A stretch of 64,000 nt of DNA from Candidatus Rickettsiella viridis (GTDB taxonomy: Bacteria; Pseudomonadota; Gammaproteobacteria; Diplorickettsiales; Diplorickettsiaceae). Positions 16,883 through 26,077 of the stretch are shown here, piece by piece. Under the pieces are notes generated by a model that worked only from the letters and a program-made list of their open reading frames with translations, was not told the origin of the DNA and ran no database searches. Within the stretch, counting starts at the first letter, position 1, and every line of letters begins with the position of its first letter. The translations under genes and the position numbers were made by a program. The DNA is taken from contig NZ_AP018005.1 of the NCBI RefSeq assembly GCF_003966755.1, positions 930,001 to 994,000 of the forward strand, given 5' to 3'.

Positions 16883-18238
16883 GTGAATTTTAGCAAATTT
16901 AAGTTAGACCCGCGTATTTTATTAGGTGTAGAAACCTTAGGTTATAAGGACCCAACGCCTATTCAAGCGAAAGCCATACCCCTTGTTCTACAGGGCCATG
17001 ATGTCATCGGCTTGGCACAAACTGGAACCGGAAAAACCGCTGCTTTTACCCTTCCGCTATTACATAAGCTAATGGATGGACCTAGAGGACGGCTACGCGC
17101 ACTGATCATCGTTCCTACCCGTGAGCTTGCCGAGCAAATTCATGATGCCATTAGACTGCTAGGCAAAGAAACCGGCTTACGCAGCGTCACCTTATATGGT
17201 GGTGTCAATATCATGAAGCAATTCCAAAGCCTCCGTCGGGGTGTTGATATTGCCATTGCTTGCCCTGGACGCCTGCTGGATCATATCAATCGAAGAAACA
17301 TTGATTTAAGCCAGATACAAACACTGGTACTCGATGAAGCCGATCAAATGTTTGATTTTGGGTTTTTCCCCACGATTCGTAAAATTCTTACGTATTTGCC
17401 TAAGCAGCGCCAAAGCTTACTTTTCTCAGCCACCATGCCAAAAGCAATACGCAGTCTGGCCGAAGAAATCTTAAGCAACCCTGTTCCTGTACAAATTGGC
17501 GAGCTAGCGCCAGCTACCACCGTGACACAAAAGCTTTATCCGATGAATGAAGCGCTTAAGACAGAACTATTGGTAAAAATTATACAAACCAATGACACCG
17601 AATCCGTGTTAATTTTTACACGCACCAAACATCGTGCCAAACGCCTAGCTGAACATCTTGAATCATTGGGCTATAGCGCAACCTCTTTTCAAGGCAATCT
17701 ATCGCAAAGCAGACGCCAACTGGCGCTAGATAAATTCCGTACCGGGAAATTAAAGTTTTTAGTCGCGACCGATATTGCGGCACGCGGTATTGATGTTCAA
17801 AATGTGTCTCACGTTATCAATTTTGATATGCCTGCTACCACCGAAGCGTATACACATCGTATTGGCCGTACCGGTCGTGCGAGTAAATTAGGTGCTGCTT
17901 TTACGCTGATTACTAACAGTGACCGACATCAAATACGTGCGATTGAACGCAAGCTCAATCAATCATTAGAAAGATGCATCCTGCCTGACTTTGATTATAA
18001 GGCCAGTGCCAATAGCAACACCACACCCATCACCATGGATGACGATGAGCGATCAAGACGAAATAGGCATGCACCACGCGGCGTACATCATGATGCTAGA
18101 AAAAAATTCAGTGGTGCATCTAAATCGAATAGAGGCTCCGAAAGCGGTTCACACAACACTGGTTTCAAAAAAAGCAAAAAGCCTTTCTATTCTAAATTTA
18201 AGAGCAGTGCTGGACGAAAAAGAAGTGGTGATAGATAG
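16883..18238 (+). CDS. rhlE: ATP-dependent RNA helicase, DEAD box, RhlE type
   Basis: 451 aa, GTG start. All DEAD-box motifs are in order: Q motif (GYKDPTPIQAKAIP), Walker A AQTGTGKT, PTRELAEQ, GG (TLYGGVN), CPGRLLDH, DEAD, SAT (FSATMP), then in the second RecA domain FTRTKHRAKRLAEHL, ATDIAARGIDV and HRIGRTGR. A basic Gly/Ser/Arg tail (residues ~385-451) extends beyond the core, as in RhlE proteins that remodel ribosomal or mRNA structures. It is transcribed alone and followed by dispersed repeats. RhlE against other DEAD subfamilies was chosen from the Q-motif context and tail. Confidence 0.9.
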   Translation: MNFSKFKLDPRILLGVETLGYKDPTPIQAKAIPLVLQGHDVIGLAQTGTGKTAAFTLPLLHKLMDGPRGRLRALIIVPTRELAEQIHDAIRLLGKETGLRSVTLYGGVNIMKQFQSLRRGVDIAIACPGRLLDHINRRNIDLSQIQTLVLDEADQMFDFGFFPTIRKILTYLPKQRQSLLFSATMPKAIRSLAEEILSNPVPVQIGELAPATTVTQKLYPMNEALKTELLVKIIQTNDTESVLIFTRTKHRAKRLAEHLESLGYSATSFQGNLSQSRRQLALDKFRTGKLKFLVATDIAARGIDVQNVSHVINFDMPATTEAYTHRIGRTGRASKLGAAFTLITNSDRHQIRAIERKLNQSLERCILPDFDYKASANSNTTPITMDDDERSRRNRHAPRGVHHDARKKFSGASKSNRGSESGSHNTGFKKSKKPFYSKFKSSAGRKRSGDR

Positions 18239-18274
18239 CACTCATACCTAAAATTTGATTATCAAGTTTTATTT

Positions 18275-18395
18275 CGTCATTGCGATTGCCACGCTTCGCT
18301 CGCAATGACAGCTACGCGCGCGGCAATCCATTGTAAATGGCTAGTTTTTCCTGGATAGCCACGGCCGGAACAAAGTTCCAGCCTCGCTATGACGG
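18275..18395. repeat. Dispersed repeat family B, copy 1
   Basis: Begins CGTCATTGCGATTGCCACGC and ends near GCCTCGCTATGACGG, with an inner TGGATAGCCACGGCCGGAAC segment. The core CGTCATTGCGAGCG...GCGGCAATCCA recurs at ~31366, ~42438, ~47282 and ~51038. Each copy is made of short inverted pairs, so the element is palindromic and REP-like. It sits between rhlE and yihY. Confidence 0.8.
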
Positions 18396-18440
18396 ATTAT
18401 CTACAACTTTCTGTCCCTTATAGAACTTTAGCAATCTTGA

Positions 18441-18565
18441 TATACTCACAGCAATAGGATTTTTGGCAAGGCGCCGTGAAAACGAAGCCACCGCAGTGTA
18501 TACAACATACATGAGGATGGCGAGTTGAGCGGGAACGCAGCCAAAAATTCAAGTGCGAAGAGTAA
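18441..18565 (+). repeat. Dispersed repeat family A (MITE-like), copy 1
   Basis: Starts TATACTCACAGCAATAGGAT, then TTTTTGGCAAGGCGCCGTGA, and ends CCAAAAATTCAAGTGCGAAG with AGTA. The two ends are imperfect inverted repeats of each other (TATACTC ... ATTTTTGGC). Further copies lie at 35013, 48647, 60626 (reversed, shortened) and 44111 (partial, reversed). Its right end overlaps the frame upstream of yihY and creates a spurious GTG start. Confidence 0.85.
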
Positions 18566-18624
18566 AGCATTCCTATAATATAGAAGACACAGACTCTCTA
18601 TTATTGCTCATCAAGAACTCCTCT

Positions 18625-19443
18625 ATGAAACAAAAATTCGTAGTCGCTTCAAAATTCATTCATCATAGCCTACAGCAGTTTAATGATACCGGTTGCAGTT
18701 ACCGTGCCGCTGCGTTGAGTTTCACCACATTGCTGTCATTAATTCCCTTAATGACACTGGGTTTCAGTATTTTAGCCAAATTTCACCGCTTCAAAAACAT
18801 CAGCCACCAAGTCCAAGATTTTATTTTTACTAACTTTTTAGCCAGCTCCGGCACAGGAAAAAGTATTCAAGTTTATCTACTTAACTTTGTTGCGCAAGCC
18901 AGTCAATTATCCGTGATCAGTTTAATCTTTTTGATTATTATCGCGACAATGATGATGTTTACACTCGAACAAACCTTAAATAACATCTGGAAAACCGACC
19001 AGCGGCGACACTGGACGTTAACCGCGCTACTTTATTGGACCGCGTTACTCTTCATTCCTATTCTGATTGGACTTGCACTCTTCTTATCTTCGCATCTTGC
19101 ACCGCTGCCATTCTTGCAGTCAAGTTTAATTAGTAAATCCTTTTTATTATGGTTACCCTTTTTTCTCAGCATTTTTGCATTTACTTTTTTATATACTCTA
19201 GTACCACATTGTAAAGTCCCTTTTCGTTATGGATTGATCGGCGCGCTGATTGCTACCTGTTTGTTTGAGAGCGCTAAATACACCTTTAGTCTTTATCTGC
19301 ATTACTTCCCTACTTATAAAATCATTTATGGCACGCTATCAGCCTTTCCACTTTTTTTAGTATGGATTTATATCTGCTGGGTTATTACTTTACTCGGTGC
19401 GGTCATCAGTTACTCTTTAACGGTACAAACGCTTCGCACTTAA
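18625..19443 (+). CDS. yihY: YihY/BrkB family inner membrane protein
   Basis: About 272 aa with six predicted membrane helices, the family norm. The signature GCSYRAAALSFTTLLSLIPL opens the core. Later helices include VISLIFLIIIATMMMFTLEQ and the terminal IYICWVITLLGAVISYSL. An LEQTLNNIW motif, typical of the family, follows helix 3. I chose the ATG at 18625; the GTG at 18553 lies inside a family A repeat and adds 24 residues unlike the family. Once called RNase BN in error, the family's transport or envelope role is unresolved. It stands 63 bp before pdxS. Confidence 0.85.
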   Translation: MKQKFVVASKFIHHSLQQFNDTGCSYRAAALSFTTLLSLIPLMTLGFSILAKFHRFKNISHQVQDFIFTNFLASSGTGKSIQVYLLNFVAQASQLSVISLIFLIIIATMMMFTLEQTLNNIWKTDQRRHWTLTALLYWTALLFIPILIGLALFLSSHLAPLPFLQSSLISKSFLLWLPFFLSIFAFTFLYTLVPHCKVPFRYGLIGALIATCLFESAKYTFSLYLHYFPTYKIIYGTLSAFPLFLVWIYICWVITLLGAVISYSLTVQTLRT

Positions 19444-19506
19444 ATGGATAGAAATTGTTGTACAATATACCACTAATGAAAATTTTCCCTAAGGGAGAAA
19501 CAACGC

Positions 19507-20373
19507 ATGAATTTTTTTGATAATCCTCAATACCGCTTAAAAATAGGTCTTGCTGAAATGCTTAAAGGTGGTGTGATCATGGATGTTACCACGGCAGAAC
19601 AAGCACGCATTGCCGAACAAGCCGGCGCTTGTGCCGTCATGGCTTTAGAACGTGTTCCTGCCGATATTCGTAAAATGGGTGGCATTGCACGCATGGCCTC
19701 ACCACAAATTATCAGCGACATTATGGCGGCTGTTTCTATCCCGGTGATGGCTAAAGTACGTATTGGTCATTTTGTTGAAGCACAGATACTCCAGGCACTT
19801 GAGGTTGATTTTATTGATGAAAGTGAAGTATTAACCATAGCCGATGATGAATGTCATATAGACAAACAGAATTTTAAGGTTCCTTTTGTTTGTGGCTGCC
19901 GCAACCTCGGTGAAGCATTACGACGTATTGCTGAAGGTGCTGCCATGATACGCACCAAAGGCGAAGCCGGTTCAGGTAATATCCTTGAGGCCGTCCGACA
20001 TATGCGTGCTATTAGCGGTGAAATTAAACAACTTTCGGTTTTAAAAAAAGAAGAACTGTTTTCTAAAGCAAAAAATTTAGGTGCACCGTTAGAATTAGTA
20101 CAATGGGTGGCAGAAAACGCTAAATTACCCGTGCCACATTTTTCGGCTGGTGGTGTTGCTACACCGGCTGATGCCGCATTATTGCGTCAATTAGGCGCAG
20201 AAAGTGTGTTTGTAGGCTCAGGCATTTTTAAATCGGCCGATCCTGAAAAACGTGCCAAAGCGATTGTGATGGCAACCACCCATTTTGATAACCCCGATAT
20301 TTTACGCAATGTTTCGATGGATTTATTAGAAGCCATGTCGGGTTTTCAAGTGTTAGAAACCTGCCCCGCTTAA
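19507..20373 (+). CDS. pdxS: Pyridoxal 5'-phosphate synthase subunit PdxS
   Basis: Catalytic (beta/alpha)8 subunit of the DXP-independent vitamin B6 route. It makes PLP from ribose 5-phosphate, glyceraldehyde 3-phosphate and ammonia. The 288-aa length is normal. Family motifs are [40 protein letters not shown] (containing the first active-site Lys) and [11 protein letters not shown] (second Lys and phosphate loop). The C-terminal GSGIF motif is present. A GGAGA SD precedes the ATG. pdxT follows after 2 bases, so the pair is an operon. Confidence 0.97.
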   Translation: MNFFDNPQYRLKIGLAEMLKGGVIMDVTTAEQARIAEQAGACAVMALERVPADIRKMGGIARMASPQIISDIMAAVSIPVMAKVRIGHFVEAQILQALEVDFIDESEVLTIADDECHIDKQNFKVPFVCGCRNLGEALRRIAEGAAMIRTKGEAGSGNILEAVRHMRAISGEIKQLSVLKKEELFSKAKNLGAPLELVQWVAENAKLPVPHFSAGGVATPADAALLRQLGAESVFVGSGIFKSADPEKRAKAIVMATTHFDNPDILRNVSMDLLEAMSGFQVLETCPA

Positions 20374-20375
20374 GT

Positions 20376-20951
20376 ATGAATATCGGTATTTTAGCCTTAC
20401 AAGGTGGTTACCAAGCACACGCCGAGTGTTTAAAAAAACTTAACGTTGGCTATTCTTACGTACGCCACCCGAATGAGCTTAACGATAGCGGTGCGCTCAT
20501 TATACCGGGTGGCGAAAGCGCCGTTTTTATCAAACTATTATCAGAAAATAACTTATGGGACACATTACTAAGCTATAAAAAACCTATCTTAGGTACCTGC
20601 GCGGGCGCTATTTTACTGGCCAAAAAGGTAGGCTCGCCTTCTCAAGCCACACTTAATCGTATTTCTATGACCATAGAAAGAAATGCGTATGGACGACAAT
20701 TAGCGAGTCACATTGCAACAGGCACTTACTTAGCAACACAAAGCGAGATCGAAATGCTGTTTATACGCGCGCCAAAAATTACGGCTATCGATAACACCGT
20801 TAGCATATTAGTTTCTCATAACCACCAGCCCATGGCTGTTCAAGAAAATAACTGTATTGCCGCTACATTTCATCCTGAATTAAGCCGCGATAACACCTTA
20901 CATCGCTATTTTATACAGCAAGTCTTAGCGCATGAGGCAGTTATTTTCTAA
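20376..20951 (+). CDS. pdxT: Pyridoxal 5'-phosphate synthase glutaminase subunit PdxT
   Basis: 191 aa class I glutaminase that hydrolyses glutamine and channels ammonia to PdxS. Motifs: ILALQGGYQAH at the start, PGGESAV oxyanion loop, catalytic Cys in LGTCAGAILLA (around residue 74), RNAYGRQ, and His-x-Glu in ATFHPEL near the end. It starts 2 bases after pdxS and has no separate promoter. Its 3' end overlaps the convergent minus-strand gene by 27 bp. Confidence 0.96.
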   Translation: MNIGILALQGGYQAHAECLKKLNVGYSYVRHPNELNDSGALIIPGGESAVFIKLLSENNLWDTLLSYKKPILGTCAGAILLAKKVGSPSQATLNRISMTIERNAYGRQLASHIATGTYLATQSEIEMLFIRAPKITAIDNTVSILVSHNHQPMAVQENNCIAATFHPELSRDNTLHRYFIQQVLAHEAVIF

Positions 20952-22517
20952 TCTTAGTTCTTTCTTCTCTACCTGCTGTGTATTTTGACAGTACTCAAAC
21001 GTTCGCCAAAATAGCGTCGCTCTACCCGTACTACGGAAAAAAGACTGATGAAAAAACGGTGGCGGCTGCTGCTTATTCAAACTTTCTGAATCCGTATAAG
21101 CAAAAAACAACGCTAATAATACATTATTAGCGTTGAAAATTGATACATCGCAATCCTGTTTATATTTGATCAACTCATCTAATTCTTTTTTAAAGTTATT
21201 AATATTATTAATATTTTGCAAGGTATTTAAATTTAATGGCTTGTCAGCTAATTTATCGGTATCCTGATCAAATTCTTTTTTCACTTTTATTAATAATTCC
21301 ATTAAATAATCGCTATCATTTTCTCCATTTTTTAAGGTTTTAGCTAATCCATAGACTATATACTTTATTTTTATTTCTATTTTTGATTTTTCTAGCAAAA
21401 ATCCCAATCCCTTTTCCTTTTCTAACTGATACAGTTTATTTTTTAATTCATGCACGTAAACTAATGCTTCTTTTGTCAGCACAATATGATTAGCTTCTAC
21501 CGCTGTATTTTTCTTTAAAGAAAATAAAGGGTTTTTACTGGCATAATAACATCGTAAAGGATGACTCTCTAAAGAATTGCTTGTTATGACATCAGCAGGC
21601 AATTTAGGATGATCGGATTTTGTTTTAAAATAATAATAAGAAGAATTAACGGCGTCATATAAATAAAATAAAACCAGAAAAGCGGAGATAAGTCCTAATG
21701 CTGGCACGGTTGGAAGCGCACAACTAACCCCAACAAGCAGGCAACAGGCTAACCAAGGCACAAAAACTTTCGCAAATTTTTTAATACCCTCATGATAAGC
21801 CGCTTTTGCATCATCCGTTTTACTCGTCTGGCGGCTATAAATAAGGCCCGAAACATAAGCTAGCGATACGGCAGTGACAACACTAGCAATGGCTAACGCG
21901 AGTAAAATAACCGGACTTGTCCAAACGATGCCCGCTACGCTGCCGGCTAAAAGAATGCTTGTCATTAGCGTCATTGCAATACCTGGCGCTAATATACTCA
22001 TGTGTTTCTTGATATTATCCCAGTACTGAGCACGCCGCCATCGGTTTTCTGGCAAATTTTCATCGATCTTAAAGTGCGCGACGACACTAAAAACAAAGAC
22101 GCCTGCGCTATCAAGCAATTTTAAAGCACTATAGAGAAGAAATGATGTCAGAAGAACAGCTGGCACCGGCATAAAAAAACATAACACAAAAACAGTAATT
22201 GCCATGGTCATTTTAAACGCAGAAAATAAAAGCTTACGTGTTTCACCTAAATTTTTATTTTTTGTCTTACGAAAATAATTGACTACCCTTAAACTCGCGC
22301 GTAGAAAATGTAATGCGTAAAGCAATGGTGTAAATAGAAAAGGAAGCTTGGAGAAAGTTTTAGCAATGCTAATAATGCGCTTTCCTACCAAGGCAAAAAG
22401 ACGCCAAAATTCGGAAGAAGTGATATGCTCTATTGTCTTTTCTAGCGCCGCACGACGGCGCTCCAAATATTTGAGCGATAAGTGCCAAAAATACGCAACG
22501 CGGCTTCTGACCATCAT
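20925..22517 (-). CDS. Hypothetical multi-pass membrane protein, 530 aa
   Basis: Residues ~45-310 contain about eight hydrophobic helices in pairs (MAITVFVLCFFMPVPAVLLT, IAMTLMTSILLAGSVAGIVW, VILLALAIASVVTAVSLAYV, LACCLLVGVSCALPTVPALG). Residues ~330-530 are a soluble, Lys/Glu-rich helical tail (LVYVHELKNKLYQLEKEKG, LLIKVKKEFDQDTDKLADK). The layout of a hydrophobic N-half with a helical tail fits membrane-inserted effectors of this group, but I recognise no family. It is convergent with pdxT and overlaps it by 27 bp. Confidence 0.6.
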   Translation of the reverse strand: MMVRSRVAYFWHLSLKYLERRRAALEKTIEHITSSEFWRLFALVGKRIISIAKTFSKLPFLFTPLLYALHFLRASLRVVNYFRKTKNKNLGETRKLLFSAFKMTMAITVFVLCFFMPVPAVLLTSFLLYSALKLLDSAGVFVFSVVAHFKIDENLPENRWRRAQYWDNIKKHMSILAPGIAMTLMTSILLAGSVAGIVWTSPVILLALAIASVVTAVSLAYVSGLIYSRQTSKTDDAKAAYHEGIKKFAKVFVPWLACCLLVGVSCALPTVPALGLISAFLVLFYLYDAVNSSYYYFKTKSDHPKLPADVITSNSLESHPLRCYYASKNPLFSLKKNTAVEANHIVLTKEALVYVHELKNKLYQLEKEKGLGFLLEKSKIEIKIKYIVYGLAKTLKNGENDSDYLMELLIKVKKEFDQDTDKLADKPLNLNTLQNINNINNFKKELDELIKYKQDCDVSIFNANNVLLALFFAYTDSESLNKQQPPPFFHQSFFRSTGRATLFWRTFEYCQNTQQVEKKELRLENNCLMR

Positions 22518-22658
22518 TCGTTTTGCCCGTCATAGAATGACGCTGCATTATATCGAATATTTGTTTTAAATCATTAATAAAAGCTTAAGAAAGAAAATAA
22601 TGTTTTCAGCAAAAACTTGCTACACTAATAAGGCTTTTATTTTGCAGGTCAAGATAGT

Positions 22659-23897
22659 ATGACTTTACACGCCCCCATCCCACTTTTTGATAATTTAGCC
22701 TTTTCTGATCCCAAACAAGCTCAGCAATATCTTAGCCAGCAAGCACAGAAACTTCCTTTTGCAAAAAGTGATTATCAGCAAGCACTGCAGTTCCTCTATA
22801 GCTATCGCGGCAGTGATGCAACGTTTAACGCTTATCGACGTGAAATTGAACGATTACTGCAATGGAGTTGGTTTGTCGCAAACAAATCCATTAAAGACAT
22901 TCGCCGCGATGACTTTGAGAGCTTTGTTAGCTTTTGCCAAAAGCCACCCAACCATTGGATAGGCACCAAAACCGTCGCGCGCTATATTGAACAGGAAGGT
23001 GCTAGAAAACCACATCCTGAGTGGAAACCCTTTGTAGCCACGGTCAACAAATTAGCGAGCCGTGAAGGCAGCGTGCCTGAAATAAAGAAATTTATTTTAT
23101 CGCAAAAGAGTTTGCAGGCCATTTTTGCCATCTGTGGCAGCTTTTATAATTATCTCATTCAAGAAGATTATATGGGCTTCAATCCCGTGGCACAAATTCG
23201 ACAAAAAAGTAAATTTATTCGCCAACAAAAAACCAACATGATTATTCGCCGTCTCAGCGAATTACAGTGGTCTTATGTCATTGAAACCGTAGAAATATTG
23301 GCGCAACAAACACCGGCGCAACACGAACGCAGTTTATTTATTATGAAAGCACTTTATGGCATGTACTTACGCGTTTCTGAATTAGCCGCCTCCACGCGTT
23401 GGGAACCACAAATGGGCCATTTCCAAAAAGATAACGATGGCAATTGGTGGTTTATGACCGTCGGTAAAGGTAATAAAGAGCGCTTAATCAGTGTGAGCGA
23501 TGATATGCTCAAAGCGCTGAAACGCTATCGCCAATACTTAGGTTTACCGGCACTACCCAGTCGCGGCGAAAAAACGCCTTTAATTAGTAAATCGGGTAGC
23601 AATGCGCCCCTCAGCAGTACGCGCCAAATTCGTAGCATTGTACAAAGCTGCTTTGATGCAGCCTATGAGCGTATGGTCAAAGATGGCTTAAAAGAAGAAG
23701 CCATGGAATTAAAAACGGCTACCGTGCATTGGTTACGACATACCGGTATTTCAGAAGATGTAAAACACCGACCTCGTGAACATGTTCGTGACGATGCAGG
23801 CCATAGCTCCAGTGCTATTACAGATAAATACATCGATGTAGAAATGCGCGCGCGACATGCTTCTGCAAAAAAGAAAAAATTAGATCCACTTGCTTAG
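22659..23897 (+). CDS. Tyrosine recombinase / integrase
   Basis: 412-aa site-specific recombinase. The N-terminal SAM-like domain covers residues ~40-150 (ATFNAYRREIERLLQWSWF). The catalytic domain holds Arg in MYLRVSELA, Lys in VGKGNKERLI, H357-x-x-R360 in VHWLRHTG, H382 in DDAGHSS and the nucleophile Tyr391 in DKYIDV. All five catalytic residues are therefore present and correctly spaced. It is longer than XerC/XerD (~300 aa). It may mobilise an element, but no other phage or conjugation genes and no clear attachment site adjoin it. Confidence 0.88.
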   Translation: MTLHAPIPLFDNLAFSDPKQAQQYLSQQAQKLPFAKSDYQQALQFLYSYRGSDATFNAYRREIERLLQWSWFVANKSIKDIRRDDFESFVSFCQKPPNHWIGTKTVARYIEQEGARKPHPEWKPFVATVNKLASREGSVPEIKKFILSQKSLQAIFAICGSFYNYLIQEDYMGFNPVAQIRQKSKFIRQQKTNMIIRRLSELQWSYVIETVEILAQQTPAQHERSLFIMKALYGMYLRVSELAASTRWEPQMGHFQKDNDGNWWFMTVGKGNKERLISVSDDMLKALKRYRQYLGLPALPSRGEKTPLISKSGSNAPLSSTRQIRSIVQSCFDAAYERMVKDGLKEEAMELKTATVHWLRHTGISEDVKHRPREHVRDDAGHSSSAITDKYIDVEMRARHASAKKKKLDPLA

Positions 23898-23920
23898 CTA
23901 CGTTATTATTTTAAAAATAG

Positions 23921-24086
23921 CCGTCGTCCTGTAGCCGCTACTTAAGTGAATTAACCGTTTGCCCAAGGACGTCTTTCCATGGTTTGATGACCGCTCTCCA
24001 AGGACGTCGTCCCGCGGCCGCCGTCCTTGAGCAAAGCGGTCAAGCCGCGGGACGACAACCTCTGTGGGCACAGCCAAGCATGGCAT
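23921..24086. repeat. Dispersed repeat family C, copy 1
   Basis: A GC-rich palindromic block: GTCGTCCTGTAGCCGC, then CCGCTCTCCAAGGACGTCGT, then CAAGCCGCGGGACGACA. Similar blocks lie at ~37440 and ~56421. It can be read as ORFs on both strands (73 aa on the minus strand) but these are repeat translations, not genes. Confidence 0.75.
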
Positions 24087-24136
24087 GACGAACTCCGAAT
24101 AATCTTTAAGCCACAACAAAAAATTAATTTACAATT

Positions 24137-24325
24137 ATGAATATATATTTACCCAATCCACCTATCGAGGACACTAATGAAGCTATTTTCAAGGAAGTAT
24201 GCGCTCAGTTTGGATTAGATAAAATAACCTATCCCTTTCAAACAGAAGAAATTAAAAATTATATAACTCAGCAGATGAAATCCTGGGAGCTCCAAGCACA
24301 AATTCGAGATGGGAGAATAAAATAA
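24137..24325 (+). CDS. Small hypothetical protein, 62 aa
   Basis: ATG start. A soluble, charged protein with residues PNPPIEDTNEAIFKEVCAQF then a helical C-terminus (EIKNYITQQMKSWELQAQIR). It lies between a family C repeat and hemF (convergent, 8 bp gap). There is no clear SD. I do not recognise it. Its non-repetitive, evenly charged composition makes a real gene somewhat more likely than chance. Confidence 0.4.
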   Translation: MNIYLPNPPIEDTNEAIFKEVCAQFGLDKITYPFQTEEIKNYITQQMKSWELQAQIRDGRIK

Positions 24326-24333
24326 AAAACTAA

Positions 24334-25248
24334 TCAAACCCAATCTCTAGGCACTAAAAACTGTTCTGTTAGTGTTGATTCGGCCGAACCTGCTTCGGGT
24401 TGCCAATTATATTTCCAATTAGCTACCGGTGGCATGGATATCAAAATAGACTCGACACGCCCACCGCTTTGTAACCCAAATAAGGTGCCGCGATCATAAA
24501 TCAGATTAAACTCTACGTATCGACTGCGTCGATACGCTTGAAACTGTCTCTCTCGTTCACCATACGGCTTGTCTTTGTGGCGCTGCATAATCGGTAAATA
24601 TGCCTTTAAAAAATGATCGCCTATGCTTTGTACAAACTGAAAACAAGTCTGAAAATCCCAGTGATTCAAATCATCAAAAAAAAGACCGCCGATACCACGC
24701 GACTCTTTTCGATGTTTTAAATAAAAATACTCATCACAATTTTTTTTATATTGCAGATAAAGCGCCTCGCCAAACGGATCACATGCCGCTTTAGCTACCG
24801 TATGCCAATATTGGCAATCTTCTAGAAAAGGATAATACGGTGTTAAATCAAAGCCACCACCAAACCACCAAACCGGTGTTTCTTTAGGGCTTCGCTGCAA
24901 TGTAATAAAACGTAAATTCATATGCACAGCTGGCACATAGGGATTTTGTGGATGAATAACTAAAGAAAGACCCAAGGCTTGAAAAGGCGTGGCATTAAAT
25001 TGGGGATGTCGTGCCGTAGCGCTGGGCGGCAATTTAGCGCCGGAAATATGCGAGAAATTAACCGCACCACGCTCAATCACCGCGCCTTCTGCCAAAACAC
25101 AGGTCTTTCCACCGCCGCCTTCTTCACGCAGCCAATGATCGGCTATAAATGTCTGTTGGCTATCTTCTGTTTCTAAGCTGAAACAAATGTTTGTTTGTAA
25201 CTGTAGTAAATAATCTTTAATTTCTGGAATTATTAGCTCATAATTCAT
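24334..25248 (-). CDS. hemF: Oxygen-dependent coproporphyrinogen III oxidase
   Basis: 304 aa, the usual length. It oxidatively decarboxylates coproporphyrinogen III to protoporphyrinogen IX in haem synthesis, using O2. Hallmarks are VHMNLRFI (His ligand), [28 protein letters not shown], and [20 protein letters not shown] near the C-terminus with [11 protein letters not shown]. It is divergent from hemJ, the next enzyme of the pathway, so their shared 52-bp promoter region may co-ordinate the two. Confidence 0.97.
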   Translation of the reverse strand: MNYELIIPEIKDYLLQLQTNICFSLETEDSQQTFIADHWLREEGGGGKTCVLAEGAVIERGAVNFSHISGAKLPPSATARHPQFNATPFQALGLSLVIHPQNPYVPAVHMNLRFITLQRSPKETPVWWFGGGFDLTPYYPFLEDCQYWHTVAKAACDPFGEALYLQYKKNCDEYFYLKHRKESRGIGGLFFDDLNHWDFQTCFQFVQSIGDHFLKAYLPIMQRHKDKPYGERERQFQAYRRSRYVEFNLIYDRGTLFGLQSGGRVESILISMPPVANWKYNWQPEAGSAESTLTEQFLVPRDWV

Positions 25249-25300
25249 TTTTTTATACTGTTATAATGTTTAAATTGCCGCAGCGGAGAAATAATAACTC

Positions 25301-25723
25301 ATGGCCTGGATTAAAGCTTTCCATATTATTGCCATGGTCGCCTGGTTTGCCGGCCTATTCTATCTACCACGCTTATTTGTCTATCATGCGCAAGCGAATG
25401 ACGCTATTAGCACCGAGCGCTTTAAAATAATGGAGCATAGGCTCTATTATTTTATCATGCTCCCAGCGGCTTTAATAACCCTATTACTGGGGGTTTGGTT
25501 AATCGCTTATTCACCTGCGTATTATTTACACGCCCGCTGGATGCAAGCAAAATTATTTTGCGTGCTGCTATTGATTATGTTTCATCTTTATTGTGGAAAA
25601 GTGTGCAGGGATTTTAAACGCGATAAAAATAAACACTCCAGTCTATTTTATCGTTTTTTCAATGAGTTTCCGACCTTAATGCTGATTATCATTATCCTGC
25701 TTGCCGAGATAAGACCTTTTTAG
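25301..25723 (+). CDS. hemJ: Protoporphyrinogen IX oxidase HemJ
   Basis: 140-aa four-helix membrane protein of the HemJ family, which oxidises protoporphyrinogen IX to protoporphyrin IX where HemG/HemY are absent. Motifs: WIKAFHIIAMVAWFAGLFYL (conserved His), PRLFVYHAQA, MEHRLYYFIMLPAALIT, and WMQAKLFCVLLLIMFHLYCG with the conserved Lys. It is divergent from hemF. Confidence 0.93.
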   Translation: MAWIKAFHIIAMVAWFAGLFYLPRLFVYHAQANDAISTERFKIMEHRLYYFIMLPAALITLLLGVWLIAYSPAYYLHARWMQAKLFCVLLLIMFHLYCGKVCRDFKRDKNKHSSLFYRFFNEFPTLMLIIIILLAEIRPF

Positions 25724-25727
25724 ACCT

Positions 25728-25758
25728 CCTGCCTCTAAAAAGGCAGGACCTGAGTTTT
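25728..25758. terminator. Hairpin between hemJ and rubredoxin gene
   Basis: CCTGCCT, loop CTAAAA, AGGCAGG, with TTTTT downstream on the plus strand at 25754 and another T-run on the reverse strand. It could serve as a bidirectional terminator for the two convergent genes. Confidence 0.5.
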
Positions 25759-25762
25759 TGAG

Positions 25763-25948
25763 TTAAAGCTCGACCATTTCAAAATCTTCTTTCATCGCCC
25801 CACATTCAGGACAACGCCATGTCACTGGAATATCTTCCCAACGAGTCCCTGGTGCCAACCCTTCATCGGCATCTCCTTTTTCCTCATCGTAAACCCATCC
25901 GCATAGTAAACACATGTACTTTCTAAATACCTGAGCATTTTCTTGCAT
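25763..25948 (-). CDS. rubA: Rubredoxin
   Basis: 61-aa iron-sulphur electron carrier. Both Cys pairs are present: CLLCGWVYDEEKGDADEG at the start and CPECGAMKEDFEMVEL at the end, with the conserved W-x-CP between. Length and spacing are standard. It is followed by a convergent terminator with hemJ. The partner reductase is not in the window. Confidence 0.95.
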   Translation of the reverse strand: MQENAQVFRKYMCLLCGWVYDEEKGDADEGLAPGTRWEDIPVTWRCPECGAMKEDFEMVEL

Positions 25949-26077
25949 TTTTCAACTCTTTTTAAATAGCGCTACGTTAAAGCCATGACCACAGGATACC
26001 CTATTTAGTACCCACCGGCTTAGAATATAAAGAAATTCATTCGTTTTAGCAAAATTTTTATTCAATAGAAATCATGT

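Noticed and set aside
23898-24119. 73-aa minus-strand ORF
   Set aside because: Translation of a family C repeat.
22659-24325. Integrase as sign of a prophage or integrative element
   Set aside because: No other phage, conjugation or tRNA attachment site next to it; both flanks are ordinary genes.
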